Source of the DNA: Locusta migratoria
Taxonomy: Eukaryota; Arthropoda; Insecta; Orthoptera; Acrididae
Direction: 5' to 3'
Length of the DNA: 64,000 bases
NCBI GenBank assembly: GCA_026315105.1
Contig: CM048750.1
Span: 399,341,002-399,405,001 of the forward strand
Part shown: positions 43,514 through 54,491 of the stretch, one piece after another
Position numbering within the stretch: position 1 is the stretch's first letter
How the letters are laid out: every line of letters begins with the position of its first letter
Notes under the pieces: model-generated
Databases searched by the model: none
Told to the model about the DNA's origin: nothing
The model's input: only the letters and a program-made list of their open reading frames with translations
Position numbers and translations under genes: made by a program

Positions 43514-43903
43514 TGATAAATTATTTTTCAAAAGAGAGAGACTGGCTGGCCAGTACTTACCTTTGTGCTGTACCGCCGATAATGACACGAATGAAGGAAA
43601 GGAAAAATAAGGGGACGAAAAAGGACAACCTTCTGAAACACAGTTTCTTCTTCAGGTGGGAGAGAAGGGAAGAAAAATGGATGGAACTCTTCAAACACCA
43701 TGCTCATGACCTAGGTCGTGAACTACCTTTCCCTTCCGTTCTCATCCTTTTTCTGCCCTTCTCTCCCACCTGAAGAAGGAACTGTGTTCCAAAAGCTTGT
43801 CCTTTTTCGTTCCTTTTTTTTCTTCATTTGTGTCACTATCGACGGTACAGCACAAAGGTAAGTACTGGCCAGCCAATCTCTCTCTTTCGAAAAATAATTT
43901 ATC
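43514..43903. repeat. 390-bp palindrome made of two PLE-type tails
   Basis: Arms 43514-43712 and 43713-43903 are near-perfect reverse complements around the centre GACCTAGGTC. Each arm contains ggtgggagagaaggg, a CTGAAGA-stem motif (43770-43794 on plus, stem GGAAC-TGT-GTTCC; about 43632-43655 on minus, stem GAAAC-TGT-GTTTC) and, farther out, aaaGGTAAGTactggcc. It belongs to the same class of tail as the PLEs but to a divergent family. Confidence 0.85.
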
Positions 43904-44952
43904 CCCTCCTGAATATCTCTGATAAGACTGATAGTTGACATCTAACACAGAGACAACAGGTTTATGTTGTGTGTGCCATGCATGTTATTAAGTACTGACT
44001 TTACTGATACACCGCTGAAACTCAGTTCCCAGCATCTACTTATTTCTGGACCATCCAAATGCATATGCCTAAACATCCCAATAAATTGCAATGGGACAAT
44101 GACAGCAATCGCCCCCTCCCCTTGTGTATAGTGTATTATAACAAAGGGACATACTTGCATTTAACTGGAGGAACAGGATTATAGCTGTAATACCAATGTG
44201 ATAAGTCACCACGAATCAAAGACAATGTGTACTGTTACCGTGTATTTCTTCTGATAGTACAGTATGTATTCTTCCGTATGATTAATTCTCGAATGAGATA
44301 ATACGGAAGTTTATTGGTTCTTTCTACAAGCTCCAACTAGTCCGTGCCTTGTGTTAAAGGAAATTGTTTTTGTAAATCAGATTCTTCTCCGAAAATAACT
44401 TCATATAACCATTGGAACACCTAGAAATTTCCTTCTCAATTCTACTGATAAAGAACTAACACTTCTTTCAGATCATTCAGAACTTTATTCCATTCAGAAC
44501 TAATACATTAAAGGGATATTAACAGTTCTGATGTATATCTGATGGAATACTAGTCAATCATAATTACCATAATGACTGCATATAAAACAAATGATAATTA
44601 ATCACAAATGTTATAGTCTTCTTTCTTCCTTTGCACTATGCAGTTCTTTGATTCTGTACAAGTGAGCTCCTATTCCCATGCCAAAGCCTGCGGAAATAAA
44701 TTCTGTCTGGCAGTATTTGCTCACAAAGTGCCAAACCCCTTACATAATAAACCATTTGAATATCTTGGGTCGAGCTAGGAACCAGTAGTGTACAATGTTA
44801 CACTACACAATGAATGTAGTTTTTAAGTACGCATTGTTAATGGATGGAAAATACACTAAGAAAGGATGAGACCTTTATACCATAAAAGGGAGAACCCTCA
44901 TGTACTTTATTATAATAGATAACTACTAGTTCACATTAAGCTGGAGCATTAA
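43904..44952. other. intron, nothing recognised
   Basis: About 1 kb of AT-rich intron without a recognisable repeat or coding signal. Confidence 0.5.
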
Positions 44953-46417
44953 CAGGGTGGCCACCAAATCTTCATTTTCAAATTCAAGGTTTTTTCCAGG
45001 TTTGCAAGGTTAAAAATAATTATTTTCCAGGTTTTCACGAAACTTAATTTTGCTCAAAGGGGTTACATATTTTAAAAACACATGTCATCCAAGTTAAACC
45101 TTGTCACGTTGTAATAGACATCAAGCAGTGATGAATCCATGATTTGCGCGTGGGGGGGGGGGGCGGGGACACAGAGCTCAGAAAAATTGTGGCATTGTAC
45201 CTCAAACTGATCTAAAAAGAATCAGCTCATGTTATATATATGAACGGACAGCAGAGGTTTAGGAAATTATACTAAACTTGAACTGTCTTCACCGTTTGGG
45301 AGCGGTGTGTGTGTCTAGTGTAAAATTTTTAATGGAAACCCCCATTTTTATTGCAGATTCAGATTCTGGCAACATATTGCACTGTAATGTTAAGAATTAT
45401 TTGCCATACTGCTGAAGAAATGTACCACCCAGGAAAGAAAATAAAGGTTAATCATATTGATGATGCTTCAGAATCAAACCAAATGATACTAGATGTACAT
45501 TTAAGTTCAATTAAGTGTTTCTTCGGCAATTTATAGCTGGTATTCAGACAAGGGCAATCTGGACTAAGGTATCACTTTGGAAGACTGCCCTGTAAACTGC
45601 GGGGAGAGGGATGGAACACTTTTGGTATCATTTGGTAGCGTTCTGAAGCATCATGAATATGGTTTCCATTTATTTTATTTCCTGTTTAGTACTTTTCTTC
45701 ACCAGTATGGCATGTATTTCTTACTTTTACAGCGCCATCTGTAGTAAAAAGAAAAACACCAACAACAACAAAAAATATCAACCAGACCATACATGATGTG
45801 GGCCTTAGAATCCAAGTCTTCAATAAAAAATCGGGATTCCCATTTCAAAATGACACTCCCCTCCCGCTAAGTAAATTAATTATCCTCGTAATTGTTACCG
45901 CAACTCCTCATTGGCGCTAGCTGGGCCCTCATGAACAACAGTTCAGCCATCAACAACACGTACATGATGACTGTGTTTACTATTTATATATTACCATTAA
46001 GACTCCTATAAACCCGAGCTGAACTGTCCGCCATTTTTCCCAAGCTGTAGGAGTTATCACGTTCCGGACGAAGCTCACGCGTTACCTCGCGCTTCATTCA
46101 ACTCGCTCATACTCGCTGTATGAACCTGCAATTTTCATGAATGTGTTCGTGAAGGACTACACTACATTTTCATTTTAATTTCGTTTGCGGTAATAGTTTA
46201 TTAAGAGGATATACTGACAGCTTAGGAACATGCACTTACTGACGACGTTACGGAATTTTCGACATGCGAGGAACTTTTTTTCTGTTGAAGTTAGGTGAAC
46301 ACATTAAGCGAATGAAATGTTCAAAATACATCAAATTTTCATCGTCTTTAAACAAGAACTATGTGAGAAATGTATATCTTGAGATAATGTCAGTTAAACA
46401 TGCAGCATTGGAATTCG

Positions 46418-46624
46418 CCGGCCGCGGTGGCCGCGGGGACTGAGGCGCTCCAGTCACGGTCTGCACGGCCACTACGGTCGGGGGTTCGAATCCCCCCCCC
46501 CCCCTCGGGCATGGATATTTGTGCCGTCCTTAGTATTAGCTAGTTGATAAGTAGTTTGTAAGTTTATGGACTGATGACCCCATAGTTAAGTCCCATAAGC
46601 TCTACAAACATTTGAACATTTGAT
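46418..46624 (+). mobile_element. tRNA-derived SINE (type C) inside element copy 2
   Basis: Same SINE and the same TTGGAATTCG duplication (46408-46417, 46625-46634) as in copy 1 at 29788. It was therefore inherited with the element and not inserted independently. Confidence 0.88.
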
Positions 46625-48182
46625 TTGGAATTCGCTCGCCTGTATAGTAATACCTCGTCTTCAGTATTAGAGCTAAGCACAGGTTGTTACTGTATAACGC
46701 CCATACTTGAAGCTACCGGTACTAACTTCTTAACCCAAACTACAAAAGTGCTGTGTTTCTATGTAATATTTAATTACAATTTTTCAGTTGTATCAAAAGG
46801 ACATTGTAAATATCTCAATACAGAGTGCTTTATTATGTGAGGAAATGAGAACAAGTCAGTTCATTAGATAGTGAAGAGTTTCTTGATACCTGTCATTTTC
46901 TAGTATACTCGCATAAAATCCACGTTAGATTTAGTAATTTTTGTTCTATTACTGCTAGGGAACGTAACTCCTATTAGTTTTCGCAAACTGAGTAGTAGGT
47001 CTGAAACAAGTTGGACAACAAGCAACGAAAAAAACATTTGTGACTGATGAAGGAATACCTCAAAACTGATGAATAAATCACTAACTTAACTCTTTTTCGT
47101 TAAAAAAATTACGTTTCTTTGAATAAAGCGACAGTTAATGAAGTTTTGCGTAGTAACCATATGGCAAAATACGCCCCTCTTTGCGTGTTATTTGCCAAAA
47201 TATCATTTTGATACCTCTAACCGTGTATAAGACGCACTATATTTCATGCTGGCCTTATCAGCATAGGAAATGAGTCCGCTACATAAAATAAATTTTAGCA
47301 ATTTGAGTGAAAGGTAACGAACTCCTGCTAAATTTAAAATAAATTTCAATACGTCAGGAAAATTTGATTCGCAGCAACATATGGTGTAACATGCACCAAA
47401 CTAAACAACATAGCAGCCCTTATTTTTTACTGCAAACTTTTCCTAGCCTAGCGCTGTTTCTTATTTCAAAGCCAATATCTTACTAACTATGGCTATTCAC
47501 GAAATTATGCAGATTTCGTCAAAATGCTGACATATAAAGATTTAAGTAGCGAAAAAAATTAAATATTTCTACCCATTAGTTTTCGCGAAATCATTTGTGA
47601 AAGATGGCAAGACGTGCGCCTCTATGCTGTTGGTGCAGCGCAATTCCAACCATTTCGGGGGAAACATGGCGGACGATTCAGCATGGATATTTAGGAGCTC
47701 TAATTACCAATGTTACGTCAGTCACAGCAATCATCTATAATTATTACTAATGAACATAGATGCCGACTTTTGAAAATCTTGGGGTATGCTCAGTGGTGTA
47801 CCCAGGTATTTCTAAATACATAAATAAATACAAAGCAGAGCCAAAAACTTATACAAAACATGCACGCTATCGATTCCATATCTCCGTCACCATCACGATA
47901 ATAAGTCGAAGTCCCTTTTTTATTTCACTATATACTTATCCATTTTAACGATTTTCACATGCAAGACATTAACCCTTTTAACTCCAAATTTTATTTATTT
48001 ATGAACAAAAATATTTCTTTGCGTATATCTATAAATAATGATTGGATTAATGTGTATTTGACAGAATTTTTGATTATTTTTAGTTTTTGGAGGGAAATTT
48101 GGGATGACTACACATGCCATCAGTGTGTAGGATATGTTTCCTTTGCCGTAGTTAATAACATTTTCAAACTGTTGACTACTAA

Positions 48183-48365
48183 AACTTCCTGGCAGATTAA
48201 AATTGTGTGCCGGAACCGGGACTCGAACCTGGGACCTTTGCCTTTCGCGGGCAAGCGCTCTACCACTGAGCTACCCCGACACGACTCACGATGCCGCCTC
48301 ACAACTTTACTTCCGCCAGTACCTCGCCTCCTACTTTCCAAACTGCAGAGTGAAAGTTTCATTCT
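48183..48365 (-). mobile_element. tRNA-derived SINE (type D) unique to copy 2
   Basis: aacttcctggcagattaaaa, a tRNA-like head on minus (B box GGTTCGAGTCCC near 48220; agcgcttgcccgcgaaaggc), and tgcagagtgaaagtttcatt at the other end. It is flanked by the 12-bp repeat GTTGACTACTAA at 48171-48182 and 48366-48377. Copy 1 has one uninterrupted (a)ttgactactaa at the equivalent site (near 31540), so this is a filled versus empty site pair. Confidence 0.9.
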
Positions 48366-50182
48366 GTTGACTACTAATTTAGACATTGGACAATTAGTAA
48401 TAAAGTTTTTTAATTATTTTGTTTCCTTTACCTTGATAAAATTATTTGGAAGTATTGTTGCATTTACTCCAACTTAGACATCAAGCAACGATGTATATTT
48501 TGACAATGCATTGTAGTCTAATGCTCTTTGTTTTCTCGAGGTAATGACAATCTAGTCACAATGAATTATTGGAAGCCCAGCAATGCTATTTACAATCTTT
48601 GAACAAATGGTTGCGGCTAGAGGGACAGATAAAGATGAGAGGAGGGAAAGGGTTAAGACGTAATTCCATGCACAGGTGACACAGGTCAAAAAGAGCAGAA
48701 ACTAAGGTCCGACTACTACGTTCAATTCTTGAGAAATTGTTGAAGCCTGAAAATTCAAATTCAGAAAAAATCTATTACTAGCTGTTGCGTTTAGAGAATT
48801 TTGTAGGGCTACCAACTAAAACACAAAGACCTTCGCAAGTTATGTGTTATGAGGTCTGTTTACATAATATTTTAGCTAGAAGGGATAGGGCAGTCTACAC
48901 AAGTATGTCGGCTCACAGGTAAAATATGTGGTTGTCAAAAGGTTACCTCAAAAGATACCGGGAATTAAATTCGTAGCGTAAACATTTTCAATGTATCGTA
49001 CCAAACCCACATCATTTCTAGTTATTTAATACCATTAAAAGGTTGTCGCCTTTGGTTTACAATATTGATTTAACGAGCGGAATTCCATTAACATTCGGAC
49101 TATTTAGAAAACGGTCACTTGACTCACATGAGAACGTGGATTTTAATGCCTACGAATTCAATTACCCGTTTAAAATAATCTTTTTAGAGCGGTGTCTTTC
49201 AAAAGCCAGCCGGCCATCAATGGGATGAGAGAGTCGATTTTAATTACAGTCAAGAAATATAATGTAAAGAAAAAATGATACCAAAATTTTCAGTGGGGTA
49301 CGCCTAGCATTCCCACTCATATTTTGGGGGTAAGCTTGAGCGACCGAGCATCACCATACCAACTTTTACGGATTTTAAAGTTAAAACCAACAAAATGCTT
49401 CCGTGAAGAGATTTTTCAACACGGAATCAGACAAGCGAGATCTGTGTTGATGGGATATCACTGAGGGGAGGGGGGTTATCGTCAATTACGAAAATTGCTA
49501 AAATTTAGTACAAATAAATATCGTCTTTCATTCTAGCTGCGATTTCGTAATGGCGCCTTATGATAACGTCGCGTCTCTGCGACGTACATCGCGGGGAATT
49601 AAGTCGCGTGGTTGAACAACACTTCGAGATAAATACAGAAATAGATAACGGAATACGTACCCTATAATTATAAAACATTTTAAAACGCCCAGAAATATAT
49701 TTGAAAAAGTTTTTGTATACAAAAATAAAGCGATGAATATTATTTAATCCGCGGGCACTGGCGATCTGAGCATTTTGCTCACCGTAATTTAAAAACGACT
49801 GGCATTTTGTTACTTTTAAATATTAAACTTTGAGGTTTTATCTTACTAAAACTACAAGGATTACTTATTTACATTTATTAAGTGCATATCGAACCGGTCG
49901 TGTAATCTGAGCAATAGGCTATACACGCGAAAGATCATTTAACTCTTGAAGCCGCGAGATCTCGTGGGTTAAAAATCCCGGTTTCTGGCTGAAATTCAAG
50001 GTTTTTTCCCGGTTTTCCCCGGTTTTTTCAAATTCAAGGCTTTTTCCCGGTTTTCCCGGTTTCAAGGTTCGGTGGCCACCCTGATTAAGTATGTTGTTAA
50101 ACAACAAGATATACTAATATAACAGTGAAGTTCATAATATATACATACAAAATGTCTACCTGAAGCAGCATGTAGTACTTAC

Positions 50183-50317
50183 CTGAACAGGTGGATAATG
50201 TGCCAACAGAGTTCGCAATCTAGACCTGTGCCGATCATCGGAAAACTGGCCAAAATTGAATGTTCCTATTGATGTGTCAATGAAACACGCCCCAAATTCT
50301 GGAACACTGGAACCCAT
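50183..50317 (-). CDS. Msh6: Msh6 exon (end of mismatch-binding domain, connector)
   Basis: A 135-bp exon, 45 codons in phase 0 at both ends. The acceptor is CTGTTCCAG before 50317 and the donor GTAAGT after 50183. The translation runs from MGSSVPEFGACFIDTSIGTF to NFGQFSDDRHRSRLRTLLAH and YPPVQ. The blocks CFIDTS.G.F..GQFSDDRH and RTL.AHYPPVQ are strongly conserved in MSH6. The previous exon (54492) ends in phase 0 and the next (27436) begins with VLLEK, giving the family-typical HYPPVQVL join. Confidence 0.96.
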
Positions 50318-51119
50318 CTGGAACAGTAAATATGAAATTTATTCAACTGTTAGACCGTGTATTTAAACTACATGTGTGCAATACCAAATTTTGTCTTTTC
50401 TATCTTCCATAACAATCAGACAAGTAAAAATATCAAATTACATTGCTGTCATTAACAGGTCTTATAGAAAAATTAATTAACAGAAAAACTGGTTATTTAA
50501 CTAATCGTTCTGATAATACAATACACATTACATAACACTTAATGGTAATTTCCTGCTTAAATGTTATGTACTAAATTTCTTCCACTGGCGACTGCATGTC
50601 GTAAACTTTCCCTTAATAGTCTTGATTCTTAGCAAATCACTTAATACTCACCACGTTTTAATTCTACATGAGCATATTCAAAAACAACCATCGCTAGTAA
50701 ATTACATTTTAAGAAGATTTAGATTCTACATACACAAAGATGCAGCTAGTTACAATTTATTATTTTATTTAATTGACATATTTTGAGAATGGAGGGTTAA
50801 GATTTAAAAATACTTTAGAAAACCCGAATTAGTAATCTAACATTCAAGGCAATCTCACTTTGAATGATCATTTCTGTAGGTCATGGCAAAATTCCGATAA
50901 GAATGACGGTATTTTTCTCAATTTTTGACAAATCCCATTTTAAGGAAAAGTCCAGGCAAATAAAGGTATAAACTTGTAATTTTTTGTTCCTTCAGCATTG
51001 TACATGTCACTTAATGACATCCTATGAAATTTATTTACCCAAATCGCTGCTTTAATATTTAAAAATATATAAACAATGGCCATTTCGACCAAAAAGCCAT
51101 CTTCATGTTAGTTAATCTG
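50318..51119. other. intron, nothing recognised
   Basis: AT-rich intron sequence. No repeat or coding signal identified. Confidence 0.5.
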
Positions 51120-51838
51120 TAGAAGAATGTACAACTAGGGGAAACGTAGATACTGACTACGGGAAAATAAGAGAGATATTTGGCAACAAGAAAAACAGCT
51201 CTACGAATATCAAGAACGCGGATGGAAAACCAGTTCTTAGCAAAGAAGGGAAAGCTGAAAGGAGGAAAAAATACATAGAGGAGCTCTACAAAGGATATGA
51301 ACTTACAGACAATGTTGTAGGAAGTGAAAAGGAAGTAGATGAAAATGAAATAGGAGATACTATATTGAGAGATGAATATGACAGAGCCTTGAAAGACCTA
51401 GGTCGGTACAAGGCTCCAGGAGTAGGTGACATTCCCTCGGAGGTACTTATGTCTCGTCTCTGAGAGAGCCAGCTATGACAAAACTATTCCACCTGGTGTG
51501 TAAGATGTACGAGACAGATAAAATACCCTCAGACTTTAAGAAAAAATTAATAATACCCATTCCAAAGAAATCAGTAGCAGACAGGTGACAGGTGTGAAAA
51601 TTACAAAACCATCACTTTGGTAAGTCATGGTTGTAAAATTTAACATGAATTATTTATAGGAGAATGGAAAGGCTTGTAGAAGTAGACCTTGGGGAAGATT
51701 AGTTTTGATTCAGGAGAAACTCACTTTACAGCTTGTCTTAGAAGATAGATAAAGGAAAGGCAAACTTACATTTCTAGCTTTTGCAGATTTGGAGAAAGCT
51801 TTGATAATGTTGATTGTAATACACTCTTCAAATTCTGT
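51120..51838 (+). mobile_element. RTE-like LINE, linker/early RT fragment
   Basis: One frame reads GKIREIFGNKKNSS and ADGKPVLSKEGKAERRKKYI, then ALKDLGRYKAPGVGDIPSEV before a stop. Decayed RT follows to about 51830 (ttgcagatttggagaaagct, the FADLEKAF block). It is cut off at 51839 by the CA-tailed repeat. It overlaps in family position with 60740-62095 and 38138-40243. Confidence 0.8.
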
Positions 51839-52055
51839 GGCCAATCTGAGTGGCCACAGTTGCCAAAGACGGTGGTGTGTCTCTGTGAGTGTGTGTGTAT
51901 GTTTGTCTCTATGTAACCTACGAATGCCTAAACAGCTGATAGCTCTTATGTTGTATTCTGTTATTTGTGCATTTCTGCAGCTCATCGTACGTCTCTGTAG
52001 TGGGTCACTAAATTAGCCTTCTCAAAAATATTATTGAATCCATCCTGAAATAGGA
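51839..52055 (-). repeat. short dispersed repeat with CA tail, copy 3 of 3
   Basis: On minus: gattcaataatatttttgag, acccactacagagacgtacg, agctgtttaggcattcg, then a CA-rich tract and gtggccactcagattggcca. Same motif order as copies at 2386 and 12545. Its insertion truncates the RTE fragment. Confidence 0.65.
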
Positions 52056-52199
52056 AAAAATAAATAAATAAATAAAAAGTAATTAATTAAGGGGTTATTG
52101 TGAGTGACGACAAACAGTTAGCAAGAAGACATGAATTACAGAATAATAAATGGGAAGGAAGAAAGGGGGAAAGATGTTAGGTATAGGGCGTAGGGACGG

Positions 52200-52480
52200 G
52201 AAGTTATCTTAGGTTGAGGCCAGGAAGCTCTGCGTAGTTCAGAAGAGCTGGTGGTGGAGGGGAGGATACAAATGGCTCGGGTAGTGAAGCAGCCACTGAA
52301 ATCCAGAGTGCTGTGTTCAGGTGCATGCCGTGCAAAAGCAAGATGGACCACCTTGTGGCACAGCATGTGCCTGAACACAGCACACTGGATTTCAATGGCT
52401 GCTTCACTACCGAGCCATCTTTATCCTCCCCTCCACCATCAACTCTTCTGAACTGCGCAATGGAAGTTGTCCCTTCAATA
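52200..52480. repeat. fold-back of PLE C-terminal/tail sequence
   Basis: The left arm (about 52200-52333) and right arm (about 52358-52480) are reverse complements with a loop of about 25 bp. They share cagaagagctggtggtgg, ggctcgggtagtgaagcagc and gtgctgtgttcaggtgcat. Each arm translates to the PLE C-terminal end (EPFVSSPPPPALLNYAELPG; compare ILPTDTNPSKLRRWELAL in copy a). This is an inverted duplication of a divergent PLE family. Confidence 0.7.
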
Positions 52481-53020
52481 CATTCTACAGTCCCGCAACC
52501 ATCTTGGCCTTCTAAGATAATTTCCCATCCCTACACTCTATGCCAAAAATCCCCCCCCCCCTTTTCCTACCCAACTCCTTATTCTTATCTCAATTCTTCC
52601 TTGTTACTGTGTGTCGCCACTTACGTATCCTCTAATTTATTACTTTTTATTTTTATTTATTTCTATTTTCCCCTCTTTTTGCCTATTATTTTTTCCTTAT
52701 TTTTTATCATTTCAAATCAACCCCCACTCCTCTACAACTTCCTTTTATCATTTCCCACGCCTTCCTTTCACTGTATTCATTGCCACAATTTGAATGCCTG
52801 CGTATCAGAGCCTTTACAATCCATCATGCAACACAGAACTTTCTATCCCCACCTTTACCCAGCATCCTTCCCTCTCCACTCCCCACCTCAGTCACAGTCT
52901 ACATGCTTGTGGCGCTCGAGTGGCCGGACTTGGTGGCTGTGTGAGTATAGTTGTCTGAGTGATTGCGTGAATGTACGTATTGCTTTGTCTGACAAAGACC
53001 TAGTGCTTACACCAATGAAG
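52481..53020 (+). mobile_element. divergent PLE 3' tail
   Basis: Continues from the plus-strand arm: pyrimidine-rich 3' tail (cccttttcctacccaactcc, ccctcttttt), then agtggccggacttggtggct and gtctgacaaagacctagtgc near 52988, a weak echo of the CTGANGA tail motif whose stem no longer pairs. Non-coding. Confidence 0.5.
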
Positions 53021-53915
53021 ACTGTCCTGTACAACTGAATGTCAGTGTGCCAAATTTCATCAAGATTGGAAAAAAAACTGTAGATTAGTGTGTAATACAA
53101 ATGCACTCTACTTTATAAATATCTACTAAACTCATTGGGTACTTTGAATCAGTCCAAGTTGTTTTCCTGCACACGCATATCGAACATGTGCTTCCCGTTA
53201 TTATTTGTTATGGTTAAATCCAAGACATTTATTGACCTGTTACACTTTTCTTTATGTGAACACTATTTTACTGTGTAAACCACTGGATGTATTTATTACG
53301 ATGCTAACAATGGTTTTGTCTCCATCTCTGACTTCGCTGGAATTACATTTATCTTTGTTCAGCCTCAGCCGTGTTCAATTTTGATTTATTTAACTCCGTT
53401 ATAAATACTGGCTTCAGATATGTGGTAAAAAATGTTTGAATACTCAATTAATATTTTTAATTTTGCTCACATGAATCTCAATGATTGTAAATGCACTGAT
53501 ACACAAGACTATTAACACAGTCAAAATTGATATGCAAAGTTTAATAAACATCTAATGTAATACCAATGCTGAAATTTATTTTGGTGATAAGTATTTTATG
53601 GTTGTGATGCACACTGCTCCCAATGGAGTCTTCATTTAACAGATCTTTGGTTTGCAGTCTGCAGTTTGTTAGGGTGTTCCTGTCTCCAGCACATACTGTG
53701 ATAATCATCTGTGCATGTGCTGGGAGAAGTGATAACTAGATTTTTTCACGATATCTTTATTAACTGTGTTGCTTGCTAAGGTCTGTACCTGGTGCAACAA
53801 GTATAATGGAGTGCAATCACCCAACTCCTCTGCCTTCCTAACTTCTTGAGGCACTTAGCCTCTAATTACAAAAGGTGAGGGATTGAGGCATACTTAAAGG
53901 TTTGTATCAGTCGAC
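53021..53915. other. intron, nothing recognised
   Basis: AT-rich, no recognisable repeat or coding signal. Confidence 0.5.
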
Positions 53916-53919
53916 AAGG

Positions 53920-54345
53920 TCTACATCTACATCTACATCAATACTCTGCAAATCACATTTAAGTGCCTGGCAGAGGGTTTATTAACCACCTTCATAACTT
54001 TTCTCTACCGTTCCATTCTCTAATAGCGCGCGGGAAGAAAGAACACCTAAATCGTTCCGTTTTCGATCTGATTTCTCTTATTTTATTGGGATGGTCATGT
54101 CTCCCTAAGTAGGTGGGTGCTAGCAAAATATTTTCACATTCAGAACTAAAAGTCGGTGATTGAAACTTCGCAAACAGATCACGCCGCAATGAATAACGTC
54201 TTTCTTTTAATGATTCCCACCCCAATTCGTGCAACATTTCCGTGACGCTTTCCCCCCCGTAACGTGATAAAACAAAACGAGCTGCCCTTCTCTGAACCTT
54301 CTCAATATCCTCCGTCAGTCCCACCTGGTGAGGTCAGAAGTTGCC
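53920..54345 (-). mobile_element. CR1/L2-like LINE 3' end
   Basis: A single minus frame (54324-53992) gives DIEKVQRRAARFVLSRYGGE, ELGWESLKERRYSLRRDLFA and RSFFPRAIREWN-like CSFFPRAIREWNGREKL. This is the characteristic C-terminus of CR1/L2/Rex-type LINE proteins. A short 3' UTR with ctctgccaggcacttaaatg follows and ends in (GATGTA)n on minus (ctacatctacatctacatc on plus, 53919-53939), the microsatellite-like 3' end usual for these clades. The copy is 5'-truncated but in frame, so it is relatively young. Confidence 0.8.
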
Positions 54346-54491
54346 AGCACTGATAATATGGAAATTTAATTAAAAAAAAAAATTAAATTTACAGATACAT
54401 AAATAATGGGAAGGCAAAATATACTATGTCAACAACAATGTTGATATATAGCCAAGGGCAGGTGGTACTAACATAGATCATAATTTATTAC

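Larger units (their letters stand above)
44953..50083. mobile_element. 5.1-kb CAGGGTGGCCACC element, copy 2
   Basis: Same terminal repeats as copy 1 (CAGGGTGGCCACC at 44953; reverse complement ending at 50083), flanked by the direct repeat ATTAA at 44948-44952 and 50084-50088. It is colinear with 28082-33260 but lacks the TA-run block and the 28670-28735 segment, and it has an extra SINE at 48183-48365. Its right end is 100 bp from the donor of the Msh6 exon at 50183. No long ORF or recognisable domain. Confidence 0.85.

Noticed and set aside
28082..50083. The two 5-kb copies as a segmental duplication of Msh6 intron.
   Set aside because: Similarity stops exactly at the inverted terminal repeats and each copy has its own 5-bp flanking duplication, which indicates independent transposition.
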